DNA of 34,553 bases. It comes from Candidatus Bathyarchaeota archaeon ex4484_205. GTDB taxonomy: Archaea > Thermoproteota > EX4484-205. Location of the stretch: assembly GCA_002255045.1 (NCBI GenBank), contig NJEE01000026.1, forward strand, positions 1 through 34,553. Reading direction: 5' to 3'. This document shows, piece after piece, positions 7,563 to 16,448 of the stretch. The notes below the pieces were generated by a model. It worked only from the letters and a program-made list of their open reading frames with translations, searched no databases and was not told where the DNA came from. Each line of letters begins with the position of its first letter. The stretch's first letter is position 1. The position numbers and the translations under genes were made by a program.

Positions 7563-8181
7563 CTCCTTTACAAAGATCGATTACTTCTTCTAATCCCTCA
7601 CGGTCACCTCTCAGAATCAGAATATCACCGCTCTTTACCACATCAGAACCAGAGGGGTCAATTATAAACTCGACACCCCTACGTATAGCTGCAACATCAA
7701 CACCATAACGCTGAGGCAGCATGAGGGTGCTTAGAGATTTCCCGACGAAAGGAGAGTTAGGAGAAACTGTAATTTTGCCCAGTCGCTCTTCTGTAGATTC
7801 AAAGGCCTCCAAAAGAAGGGGATGAATACCTAACCCTCTTAATTCAACTATAGCGATATCGGCTGCAGCATTAGAAATGCCATCAATAGCTGTAGCAGCC
7901 TTGAGTATCCCAGCTACATCTATTGCATCCTCCTTATCACGAACAGCTAGAACAGCATTCATAGTGAGTATATAGGTTAGTTGATCTACCCTTTCTTCAA
8001 GACGGAGGACCTCCTCTGCCAAGTCTTTGTCACGGAATATAACGGAGGAGTATGCTAGGTCAACCATAAGTTGGGATATATTTTTCATCTCAATAAGTAA
8101 GGAGCGTACTGAACAAGGAGTATATGAGAGTTCCATACTACTATGAGGTTCTCCTTCGCCCACTGATTGATCCTCCACCAA
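7543..8181 (-). CDS. PhoU-like/TrkA-C (RCK_C) domain protein, tandem paralogue
   Basis: LLIEMKNISQLMVDLAYSSVIF ... VAAIRRGVEFIIDPSGSDVVKSGDILILRGDREGLEEV. Confidence 0.82.
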   Translation of the reverse strand: MVEDQSVGEGEPHSSMELSYTPCSVRSLLIEMKNISQLMVDLAYSSVIFRDKDLAEEVLRLEERVDQLTYILTMNAVLAVRDKEDAIDVAGILKAATAIDGISNAAADIAIVELRGLGIHPLLLEAFESTEERLGKITVSPNSPFVGKSLSTLMLPQRYGVDVAAIRRGVEFIIDPSGSDVVKSGDILILRGDREGLEEVIDLCKGGESYEK

Positions 8182-8225
8182 TAGAATGAATTAAATAACA
8201 ACATCTTAAAAATTTTGGTGTAAGG

Positions 8226-8792
8226 ATGCAGAAGAACAAAGAAATTCTAAGAAAGGTGTATAAGGAGATACGTTTAAAAATAAACAAATCAGATAAAAAA
8301 AGAAAGAGTTTAGAGATATGGAGAAAAATTGAAAAAATGGATATTTATAATAATAAAAAAACAATAATGTTCTATTACTCGAAAGAAAATGAGGTAGATA
8401 CACGATTAATGATAGAAAAAAGCATAAAAGATGGAAAGAGAGTCATTTTACCAAAAATAATTAACGGAGAGCTTTCTCCTATCCAAATAGAGGGCTTAGA
8501 CAGCCTCAGGGAAGGGCCTTACGGAATTAAGGAACCATCAAATGCCAGGAAAGTCGATCTCTCAGAGATAGAACTTATCTTTGTACCCGGTGTAGTATTC
8601 GATAAGAAGGGATATAGAATAGGGTATGGAAAGGGATACTACGATAGATTTCTATCTAAACTCTCCTCGAATACCGTAAAGATAGGTCTGGCATTTAGCG
8701 AACAAATTATTGAACAGATACCTCATGAGGATTGGGATATCAGAATGGACATACTAGTGACTGATAAGGAAGTAATTTACATCAGTGATTAA
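8226..8792 (+). CDS. 5-formyltetrahydrofolate cyclo-ligase
   Basis: IFVPGVVFDKKGYRIGYGKGYYDRFLSKL signature of the 5-FCL family; GPYGIKEPS upstream. Confidence 0.92.
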   Translation: MQKNKEILRKVYKEIRLKINKSDKKRKSLEIWRKIEKMDIYNNKKTIMFYYSKENEVDTRLMIEKSIKDGKRVILPKIINGELSPIQIEGLDSLREGPYGIKEPSNARKVDLSEIELIFVPGVVFDKKGYRIGYGKGYYDRFLSKLSSNTVKIGLAFSEQIIEQIPHEDWDIRMDILVTDKEVIYISD

Positions 8793-10332
8793 AACCTCTT
8801 ATACCGGTAAATATCATACACATCCCGTATTCATTTGCCGCCTCAATGACTTCAGCATCCCTCTTGGAACCACCTGGTTGGATTATAGCAGTTATACCAG
8901 CTTCAGCCATTACATCAATAGAGTCACGGAAGGGGAAGAAGCCATCAGAAGCAAGGCATGCATCCTTGGCTCTTCTACCAGCCTTTTCCACTGCGTGTTG
9001 CACTGCATCTACTCTACTACTTTCACCCCACGCAATGCCAACTGTGGAAGAGCCCTTCGTAATAACTATAGCATTTGAGTAAGTATGTTTAACTACGTTC
9101 CAGGAGTATATCATCGTGGAAAGTTCCTCCTTGGTGGGAGCTCTCTTTGAGACTATTCTCAAATTTTCAGGATGCAAGAGCATACTAGTATCTTCCTGCA
9201 GGAGAAAGCCACCAGACACTTTTATCCATCGAAGGCCGTATGGCCTATAAATATCCAGGCCCGGCAGCTCAAAAATTGTAAGACTTTTCTTGGAAGAAAG
9301 CATTCCAAGAGCTTCTTCCTCAAAATGAGGAGCCATGAGACAGTGAAAGAACTTCTTAGAAAGCTCCCTGGCTACGTCTGAGTCAACATTGCGATTGAAA
9401 ACTACAACACCGCCGAAGGCAGATTTGGAGTCACATTCATAGGCTTTTTTAAAGGCAGTGAGCAAAAACTGAGAAGACGCTACACCACAGGGATTCCTAT
9501 GTTTGATTATCACACAGGTGGGATCTCTAAACTCAGAGATTATTCGCAAACCGGCATCTAGATCGCCAATATTGTTCAAACTGGGTTTTCTAGAGGATAG
9601 GCATATAGCATTTACCACACCTACCTTCTCTACAGGATATCGGTATAAAAATGCCCTTTGGTGAGGATTCTCCCCATACCGTAATTTTCCAGCATATTTT
9701 AGGGGTATCGTTTGGTAATTACTTTCCCACATACCTGTAGTGAAGTTCATGAAGTGAGAGATCAATGCATCATAATATGCAACGTAATTTATTGCATCTA
9801 CAGCTAGCTTCATTCTTGTTTCGGGAGAGGTCTCTCCAAAAGTTTCCAATTCACTTATAACTTGAGAATAGTATGTAGGAGAAGTAAGAATAGTAACATA
9901 TTGATAGTTCTTCACAGCCGCTCTGATGAGAGAAATCCCGCCAATATCAATATAGGTGAGTAGATCGTTGAAGCTCAAGTCGGCCCTCAGGGATAATTCT
10001 TCGTAGGGATAAAGATTAACAGCGATAATGTCAAAGAGAGGAACTTTGTATTTTGTGATCTCTTCAAGGTGTTCTTTGTTGTTCCTGTCACATAATATAC
10101 CTGCATATATTATTGGATGAAGGGTTTTGACTAAACCATTCATCAGGTGTGGGTAACCAGTAATTGAGGATACACTATCTACAAAGACACCATGTTCCTT
10201 CAGATACTGGTATGTTCCTTCGCTGGCATATACATTATACCCTTGTTCTAATAGCTTTCTCGCTAGTAAATCAATATCAGTTTTATCATACACTGAAAGT
10301 AGGGCAGATTTTGGAATAGAAGCATACATCAT
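8782..10332 (-). CDS. purH: Bifunctional AICAR transformylase/IMP cyclohydrolase
   Basis: ALLSVYDKTDIDLLARKLLEQGYNVYASEGT, KTLHPIIYAGIL, GGISLIRAAVKN, LRYGENPHQRAFLY, IKHRNPCGVA, SDGFFPFRDSIDVMAEAGITAIIQPGGSKRD. The ORF track starts at 10398; the start more likely lies at the internal MMYASIPK (10332). Confidence 0.95.
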   Translation of the reverse strand: MMYASIPKSALLSVYDKTDIDLLARKLLEQGYNVYASEGTYQYLKEHGVFVDSVSSITGYPHLMNGLVKTLHPIIYAGILCDRNNKEHLEEITKYKVPLFDIIAVNLYPYEELSLRADLSFNDLLTYIDIGGISLIRAAVKNYQYVTILTSPTYYSQVISELETFGETSPETRMKLAVDAINYVAYYDALISHFMNFTTGMWESNYQTIPLKYAGKLRYGENPHQRAFLYRYPVEKVGVVNAICLSSRKPSLNNIGDLDAGLRIISEFRDPTCVIIKHRNPCGVASSQFLLTAFKKAYECDSKSAFGGVVVFNRNVDSDVARELSKKFFHCLMAPHFEEEALGMLSSKKSLTIFELPGLDIYRPYGLRWIKVSGGFLLQEDTSMLLHPENLRIVSKRAPTKEELSTMIYSWNVVKHTYSNAIVITKGSSTVGIAWGESSRVDAVQHAVEKAGRRAKDACLASDGFFPFRDSIDVMAEAGITAIIQPGGSKRDAEVIEAANEYGMCMIFTGIRGFNH

Positions 10333-10604
10333 CAGAGAGAGGTAGTATATGAGACTAATAAAGGTAAAGTGGGCCTCAGAATAACTCTGAAAATTCATCT
10401 AAATTCATCTAAATGCCTTCCCTTCATAGGCCCAAATCTGTAGAAATTGTCTCAATTAATAAATTTTAGCGGAAGAGAATAATAATATAAGGAGATGTGA
10501 CACTCTACTCTATTGTAAAAATGAGAATGGCACACTTCCTTTTTCGGGTTCCTGTAAGGAAGGGTGGGTAGAGCTAAGGGATAGTATTTGAGAGGTGGAG
10601 GATT

Positions 10605-11177
10605 TTGTATTCAATTAGGAGAGAAATGAAGAAATATGAGGAGTATGCTTATGTTCTGGATTTTATACCACATGGGTTACCCTCTCGTGAGAGAAGGCAT
10701 GTGGTAACTGCTCTCGCGCAAGTTGTAGGGGAAATGGAGTTCACATTACTAGAGGTAACTATCAAGCCAGGTATAAGGCTAACTCCTGGACAGAGAATTT
10801 ATGTGGGTCGTGGAAGGAGGGAGGAGATAGACCATGTTATAGGTAGAATAAGCTATGACGATTTAACAGAAGATGCAAAAGAGAGGCTTCCACAAATCAT
10901 CAGGAGAATAGTTGAAAACAATGAAAGAAGGTTCATAGAGTTTATAAATACATGTAGACCCATAAGTCCAAAACGCCATTCACTTTCTCTTCTCTCAGGA
11001 ATAGGAAAAAAGTATACAACAATAATTCTTAGGGAAAGGGAGAATAGAAAGTTTGAGTCATTCAAAGAGCTTGAAGAGAGAACAGGAATACATGATATTG
11101 TGGAAATCATAGTGAGGAGGATAGTGGATGAGCTCAGAGGAGATGAGAAGTATCATCTATTCACAAGACGAAGATAG
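10605..11177 (+). CDS. DUF655 family RNA-binding protein
   Basis: YAYVLDFIPHGLPSRERRHVVTALAQVVGEMEFTLLEVTIKPG and LSLLSGIGKKYTTIILRERENRKFESFKELEERTG; directly upstream of ksgA as is common in archaea. TTG start, or internal ATG (MKKYEEYAY). Confidence 0.9.
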   Translation: MYSIRREMKKYEEYAYVLDFIPHGLPSRERRHVVTALAQVVGEMEFTLLEVTIKPGIRLTPGQRIYVGRGRREEIDHVIGRISYDDLTEDAKERLPQIIRRIVENNERRFIEFINTCRPISPKRHSLSLLSGIGKKYTTIILRERENRKFESFKELEERTGIHDIVEIIVRRIVDELRGDEKYHLFTRRR

Positions 11178-11994
11178 AATATATCAACTTAAATATTTAA
11201 TGAAGAAATATAAATTTAGGCCGTCCAGAAGAAAGAGTCAACATTTTATGATAAATTATAAAATAATGAAAGATATGATAGAACTTGCGGAAATTTCAAA
11301 TAAAGATGTAGTTTTGGATATTGGGGCGGGAGATGGAGAGCTCACAGAAAGAATAGCAAAATACGCAAGAAGGGTGTATGCAATAGAATATGATAGAACA
11401 CTATGCAAAATATTGAGACGTAGATTTAAGAGAAGTAAAAAGGTGAAAGTAATTGAGGGAGATTTTTTAAAGATAGATATTCCATTTTTTAATAAAATAG
11501 TTTCAAACCCTCCCTTTCATATATCTTCAGAGATACTTTTCAAAATATTCGAATATGACTTCGAGGTAGGAGTAATAACCTTCCAAAAGGAGTTTGCGGA
11601 GAGAATTACTGCGAGGCCGGGTGAGAAGAAGTATGGACGTTTAAGTGCCGTTGCACAGTTAATAGCTGAGGTGAGAATCTATAGAGACCTTGAGCCTAAG
11701 ATGTTTTATCCGAGCCCTAAAACTTTTGTGAGTATTCTGAAGATAAGACCTTACAGCAGAGATATACGTCTACATGTGAAGAGATATGGACGTCATCTAG
11801 CTTACATATTTACTCAGAGGAGGAGGAAGGTGAGAAAGGTTGTAAAAGAGTACTTGAGGAAATATGATATAGATCCAGATGCTTCAGATATAAAGAGATT
11901 TTTGAATAAAATGCCTAAAAAAAGAGTTTTTCAACTAACTCCAGAAGAAGCATTAGAAATATCCATAAATATTGCAAATATATTGAAGAAATAA
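11128..11994 (+). CDS. ksgA: 16S rRNA (adenine)-dimethyltransferase KsgA/Dim1
   Basis: SQHFMINYKIM, VVLDIGAGDGELTERIAKYARRVYAIEYDR, KIVSNPPFHISSEI. Start overlaps the DUF655 gene; the exact start is uncertain. Confidence 0.93.
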   Translation: MSSEEMRSIIYSQDEDRIYQLKYLMKKYKFRPSRRKSQHFMINYKIMKDMIELAEISNKDVVLDIGAGDGELTERIAKYARRVYAIEYDRTLCKILRRRFKRSKKVKVIEGDFLKIDIPFFNKIVSNPPFHISSEILFKIFEYDFEVGVITFQKEFAERITARPGEKKYGRLSAVAQLIAEVRIYRDLEPKMFYPSPKTFVSILKIRPYSRDIRLHVKRYGRHLAYIFTQRRRKVRKVVKEYLRKYDIDPDASDIKRFLNKMPKKRVFQLTPEEALEISINIANILKK

Positions 11995-11995
11995 T

Positions 11996-13018
11996 CTATT
12001 TTAAGCGAATTTCCACAATATCTCCATCTTTCACTTTGAAGTCTAGGCCCACTCTAAAAATTTTGCCCTCACGCCATAGCTTCGCATATTTAAACATAGA
12101 TAAGAAGTCCCGATGAATGCGGGCAGCTACATCTCTAACTGTAGAACCTTTCTTCAGGAGTATAGGTTTCTTTGAGGGAGGCCCCCCGATAGGTTTTGTA
12201 AAAATTCGGACCCACTCCCCTGCATTCAATATAGCCTTATAAAGAAAGGATAAGGGATCCTCTTTCACTGATATGCTGTACACTGGAAAGAAGTTTCTGA
12301 ACTTCGATTTGATGATATCTTGATAATTTTTATCAAGATTTTTGAGGTTGAGCAGAAGGATCAGAGGTTTTACCTTAGAACCTGGTCTTATCGCAGCCTC
12401 CAGATCCGGGAACTTAGTATTTTCTTGAGCAGGACCAGGAGGGGTGCTGAAAAAGATGCCATATTCTTCACATTTTTCTATGAAAGACAGCTGGGGCAAG
12501 AGCTCGTTATTACTATCGACCAAAAAAATTATGAGATCGCTACTATTCAATGCATCTAATTGAAGGGAAGTCAGCGGGTTTTGAGGAATATATGCAGGTA
12601 CTTCAATAAACTTGAAATATACCCCCGCATATTTCGAGGTTCCGACCTGAGGTGAGAGCGTAGTATAAGGCAGACCAGTTATTTTAGGTTTGGTATTTGT
12701 AAGTCTCGCAAGTAACGTACTTTTACCTGAGAGAGTGACGCCGAAGAGGGAAATAAGCAGTTCAGATTCCCCTTTTCGAAGAAAAGGGGGAGGTTTTCTC
12801 TTTGATTTCTTTCTTTTTCTTTCAATTTCCGTCTGTAATGCAGCTATTTGACGTTTGACTCTCATACGGAGTTTTTCGGTCCCTTTATGTTTGGGAATCA
12901 TGGACAAGTAAAGCTGAAGATTTCTGAGCTTTTCCTCAGGAGATCTGCTTTCTAAAACTTTTTTATATTGAGCTTCTGCCTGAGGCGGGAGATTTGTCAC
13001 CATCCTTCTCACCACCAC
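11996..13018 (-). CDS. OBG/DRG-family GTPase with TGS domain
   Basis: P-loop LFGVTLSGKSTLLARLTNTKPKITGLPYTTLSPQVG; C-terminal TGS-like KKGSTVRDVAARIHRDFLSMFKYAKLW...VKDGDIVEIRLK. Confidence 0.85.
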   Translation of the reverse strand: MVVRRMVTNLPPQAEAQYKKVLESRSPEEKLRNLQLYLSMIPKHKGTEKLRMRVKRQIAALQTEIERKRKKSKRKPPPFLRKGESELLISLFGVTLSGKSTLLARLTNTKPKITGLPYTTLSPQVGTSKYAGVYFKFIEVPAYIPQNPLTSLQLDALNSSDLIIFLVDSNNELLPQLSFIEKCEEYGIFFSTPPGPAQENTKFPDLEAAIRPGSKVKPLILLLNLKNLDKNYQDIIKSKFRNFFPVYSISVKEDPLSFLYKAILNAGEWVRIFTKPIGGPPSKKPILLKKGSTVRDVAARIHRDFLSMFKYAKLWREGKIFRVGLDFKVKDGDIVEIRLK

Positions 13019-13724
13019 TTTGGATGGTTTCTCTTATATGTCGTAAGACCCCCAAAAGTAAAGTTGTTTCTCTTTTTGAAGGATAGCTTCTACACAAGAT
13101 ATTTCGGAAGGCTTTTTTAGAGTACCTAATTTTATGTGGAGGAATACCAGAGAAATCAACGAGGGTATCAAACTCCTTAATCAGCTGATTTAGAATAGAG
13201 GAATTTGGGGCATCTCTAATATTCTTTCTAGGACGTCGGCGACTTAAGAAGAGTTCATAAAGTATAATACCCACGGAAACAGCGAGATTGAGTGTAGGAT
13301 ATTTTGGATTACTCGGGATTTTTACTAAAATGTCACAGCTATCTAGAACCTTTTTGGGAAGTCCGAAGTCTTCTCTTCCGAATAGGATAGCTGGGGAAGA
13401 ATATTTAGCAAGGAATGAGGAGAGTTCTCTGGGAGTTATGGCAGTTCGGAAGACATTTCTCCCACCATAATTTAACTTAGCGGAGGTACCTATTATTGCA
13501 TCAGAACCCTCTAAGGCTGCTTCTAGAGATGTGAAAATTCTCGCATTACGCAGAATAGACTCACCATGCATTGAGTAAGCATATGCCTCCTCACCAATAG
13601 AGACCTGGGGATTGACCAAAACCAAGTTACTAAAAGAAAAATTATGCATTATTCTAGCAACCATCCCTATATTTCCTTCATATTTTGGCTCAACAAGCAC
13701 CACTCTTAGCTCTTCACTCATCAC
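12963..13724 (-). CDS. SpoU/TrmJ-like RNA 2'-O-methyltransferase
   Basis: RVVLVEPKYEGNIGMVARIMHNF, AILFGREDFGLPKKVLDSCDILVKIPSNPKYPTLNLAVSVGIILYEL. Confidence 0.88.
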   Translation of the reverse strand: MMSEELRVVLVEPKYEGNIGMVARIMHNFSFSNLVLVNPQVSIGEEAYAYSMHGESILRNARIFTSLEAALEGSDAIIGTSAKLNYGGRNVFRTAITPRELSSFLAKYSSPAILFGREDFGLPKKVLDSCDILVKIPSNPKYPTLNLAVSVGIILYELFLSRRRPRKNIRDAPNSSILNQLIKEFDTLVDFSGIPPHKIRYSKKAFRNILCRSYPSKRETTLLLGVLRHIRETIQSGGEKDGDKSPASGRSSI

Positions 13725-13786
13725 TACTTAAACACATCCTAAAGTAAAGATAAAAATACAAGCCAAGCACTATCCTCTTTAATACC

Positions 13787-14284
13787 ATGGGTAAGAACAA
13801 ATCACTAAAACAAATGCCATACACTAGGAAGGAGTATATTTCAAGTATTCCTGGAATTAGGCTGGCTAAGATGACCTTAGGCACAGCAAGGGACGATTAT
13901 AAAGTTCTATATGAAATAAGGACACAAAAGAAAGGTCTAGTTAGTGATAGAGCATTAGAATCCATTAGAATAATGGTAAATAAAATTCTTCAAAAAGAGA
14001 TAGGACAGGGAAATTATTTACTGAAGGTGATTAAGTACCCACATATAATCCTAAGAAAACATAAAATGCTGACGGGGGCTGGAGCAGATAGATTAAGTGA
14101 GGGAATGAAGAGAGCATATGGGAAGCCTATCGGATTGGCAGCAAAAGTCAAGGAAAATGATGTGTTATTGAAAATATGGATGCTTGAAGAAAGACCACGA
14201 TTGATGAAGAGAATTCTCCGAGTTATTAGTCCAAAGATTCCAGTAGGGTGTAGACTGGCAGTATCCAAATTGGAGGCAGCCTAA
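13787..14284 (+). CDS. rpl10e: 50S ribosomal protein L10e (L16)
   Basis: YTRKEYISSIPGIRLAKMTLG, HIILRKHKMLTGAGADRLSEGMKRAYGKPIGLAAKV. Confidence 0.92.
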   Translation: MGKNKSLKQMPYTRKEYISSIPGIRLAKMTLGTARDDYKVLYEIRTQKKGLVSDRALESIRIMVNKILQKEIGQGNYLLKVIKYPHIILRKHKMLTGAGADRLSEGMKRAYGKPIGLAAKVKENDVLLKIWMLEERPRLMKRILRVISPKIPVGCRLAVSKLEAA

Positions 14285-14285
14285 A

Positions 14286-14864
14286 GTGCTGAGAAAAACG
14301 GTAAATGAGAGAGTTGGGCAGTTCGTATTACCTGGTCAAACGGTTGGAGTAGTGGAGGAATTTAATCCTGGTATAGGAACATTTGAGGTGAATGGGTCTA
14401 TATATTCAAAGATAATCGGAACTATAGTAATAGATATGTACACCAGGACAATCTCGGTGGCCAGAAGAGGGAAGGGCCCGATTTTCCCGATAAGAGGGAA
14501 TATTGTTGAGGGACAAGTGACTGCTGTTCTGCAGAATAAGATCGTCTTTGTGAACATATATAAAGTGGGAAAGATTTATCTGAATAGACCTTTTACAGGA
14601 ATTATTTACATCAGTCGTGTTTCCAGAGAATACATTAAAAATTTGTTAAAATATGTAAAACCAGGAGATTTAGTAAAAGCGAAAGTTATATCTATAAAAA
14701 ATGGGGCATTTCAGCTGTCTTTAATAGGGGAGAAATTGGGGGTTATCAGAGGATATTGCTCACAATGTGGACAGACACTCGTAAGGAGAGGAAAGAAACT
14801 TTATTGTCCTACATGTAATAGATATGAAGAAAGGAAAATTGCTGTAGATTATGGTGAGGTGTGA
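14286..14864 (+). CDS. csl4: Exosome complex RNA-binding protein Csl4
   Basis: VLPGQTVGVVEEFNPGIGTFEVNGSIYSKIIGT; S1-like middle; C-terminal zinc ribbon CSQCGQTLVRRGKKLYCPTC. GTG start. Confidence 0.92.
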   Translation: MLRKTVNERVGQFVLPGQTVGVVEEFNPGIGTFEVNGSIYSKIIGTIVIDMYTRTISVARRGKGPIFPIRGNIVEGQVTAVLQNKIVFVNIYKVGKIYLNRPFTGIIYISRVSREYIKNLLKYVKPGDLVKAKVISIKNGAFQLSLIGEKLGVIRGYCSQCGQTLVRRGKKLYCPTCNRYEERKIAVDYGEV

Positions 14865-14865
14865 G

Positions 14866-15126
14866 ATGAAGATTTTAAGAGAAAGTAAGAGGGAGATAGA
14901 GTTTGAATTAGAGGGAGAAACACACACCTTCTATAATCTATTAAAGGAGTATCTTTTGTTAGATCCTAATGTAGAGATAAGTGCCTATAAAATAGAACAC
15001 CCCCTTGAGGGAACAATGAGAATGTATGTTAAGGTAAAAAGGGGAGAAGTGAGGAGAAGTATAAAAAGGGCCTTAGAAAGGATTATAGAGGACCTTACTG
15101 AAATTGAGAGACAACTGCAAGGATGA
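14866..15126 (+). CDS. rpoL: DNA-directed RNA polymerase subunit L
   Basis: MKILRESKREIEFELEGETHTFYNLLKEYLLLDPNVEISAYKIEHPLEGTMRMYV. The ORF track begins at 14851; the MKIL start is more likely. Confidence 0.9.
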   Translation: MKILRESKREIEFELEGETHTFYNLLKEYLLLDPNVEISAYKIEHPLEGTMRMYVKVKRGEVRRSIKRALERIIEDLTEIERQLQG

Positions 15127-15487
15127 GCTTGCATTCAAGATAAGGGAGATAGCTAGAGATAGAAAACTAAAAAGTTTTGGAGACGTTCTTTTGAATTATA
15201 TAATAAGCGTATACAATTTTCAGACCAGAGGAGAAATAAAGGGAACAAAGATTGATAATAAATACTTAAGAAATGTAGTAGTAAGAAGTAAGTTAAGAGA
15301 GCACCTTCCATCACGAATGGACAGAAAGAATCTTGGAAATGCATATGAGGCAATAATCGCCTATGCAAATTTGATTTTAGGTATAAAGACGGAGGAGATG
15401 ATAAAGATATTATGCAAAGAGGAGAATCTTGAAGAAGGGCTGAAAAATCTTATAGATGAATTGGTGAGTAAGATAGCGAAGAAATAA
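15104..15487 (+). CDS. Archaeal ribonuclease III-family-like protein
   Basis: SFGDVLLNYIISVYNFQTRGEIKGTKIDNKYLRNVVVRSKLREHLPSRMDRKNLGNAYEAIIAYANL resembles the RNase III helical core (GD..N...S...; LG...EA). Start uncertain. Confidence 0.65.
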   Translation: MRDNCKDELAFKIREIARDRKLKSFGDVLLNYIISVYNFQTRGEIKGTKIDNKYLRNVVVRSKLREHLPSRMDRKNLGNAYEAIIAYANLILGIKTEEMIKILCKEENLEEGLKNLIDELVSKIAKK

Positions 15488-15488
15488 T

Positions 15489-16100
15489 TTGAGAGAAATC
15501 ACCGTGAAGAAGGAGATAAGGATAATAGGAATAGATGATGGACCCTTCAGGTTACATGAGGATAGATATGCAATCCTGATCGGTGTAGTAATGAGAGGAA
15601 CATATGGCATAGAAGGATATGAATACAGATGGATTGAGGTAGATGGATTAGATGCCACAGATAAAGCAGTAGAGATGATAGTAAATAGTAAATTTATGGG
15701 AGAGATCCGAGTAATTTTACTTAGTGGAATAACATATGCAGGATTTAACATGATACACCCTCTCGAACTGATGGAAAGAACATCCCTACCAGTAATTGTA
15801 GTATCCGAGAAGAAGCCAGATTATGAATCCATGAGGAAGGCTATGATTAGATTGAAGAATTCTGAGAGGAGAATGGATATACTAAGGGAAGTTATGGAGC
15901 CTAAAGAAATAAGAATGAGGAATAAGAAGCTGTACATTCAACCCTATGGCATCAGTATAGAGAAAGCAGAGGAAATACTCGAGAAAAGTATGTGGAGAGG
16001 AGGCTTACCCGAAGCTTTAAGGTTGGCTCATATAACAGGGAGACTTGTCTTTGAGGCATGTGAAGAAAGGTTTAAATTAGGTTTGAAGAGTGATAAATGA
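15489..16100 (+). CDS. DUF99 family protein (EndoV-like fold)
   Basis: IRIIGIDDGPF, VMRGTYGIEGYEYRWIEVDGLDATDKAVEMI, ILLSGITYAGFNMI, LPVIVVSEKKPD; TTG start. Confidence 0.9.
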   Translation: MREITVKKEIRIIGIDDGPFRLHEDRYAILIGVVMRGTYGIEGYEYRWIEVDGLDATDKAVEMIVNSKFMGEIRVILLSGITYAGFNMIHPLELMERTSLPVIVVSEKKPDYESMRKAMIRLKNSERRMDILREVMEPKEIRMRNKKLYIQPYGISIEKAEEILEKSMWRGGLPEALRLAHITGRLVFEACEERFKLGLKSDK

Positions 16101-16444
16101 GCATAGAAGTGAAGTTCTGCCCTAAATGTGGAAGTAGGCTCGTGATAAAGACGAATGAAGAGGGTAAAAGAGAATATGTCTGCCCTAGGAAGGGGTGTGG
16201 TTATAGAGAACCGTTGAGTACATTCACCTATAAAATACTTGAAGAGAGGAAGACTGAGGCAATAAGGTTGTTAGATGAGAAAAGCACATCTATAAAGACC
16301 ATGCCGATAATAAGAGTAGAATGCCCTAAGTGTGGAAATATGGAGGCATATTGGTGGATTGTCCAAACGAGGGGAATGGATGAATCTCCTACAAGGTTCT
16401 ATAGGTGTACAAGATGTGGTCACACATGGAGAGAGTACTCTTGA
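16097..16444 (+). CDS. tfs: Transcription factor S (TFIIS/Rpa12-like)
   Basis: N-terminal FCPKCGSRL...CPRKGCGY zinc ribbon and C-terminal VECPKCGNMEAYWWIVQTRGMDESPTRFYRCTRCGHTWREY. Confidence 0.95.
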   Translation: MSIEVKFCPKCGSRLVIKTNEEGKREYVCPRKGCGYREPLSTFTYKILEERKTEAIRLLDEKSTSIKTMPIIRVECPKCGNMEAYWWIVQTRGMDESPTRFYRCTRCGHTWREYS

Positions 16445-16448
16445 TAAT

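Noticed and set aside
11996-13018. Calling the OBG-like GTPase start overlap with the SpoU methyltransferase a biologically meaningful gene fusion or overlap
   Set aside because: The 56-nt overlap depends on the most upstream start codon; a downstream Met (MVTNLPPQ) shortens it. Ordinary start-site ambiguity.
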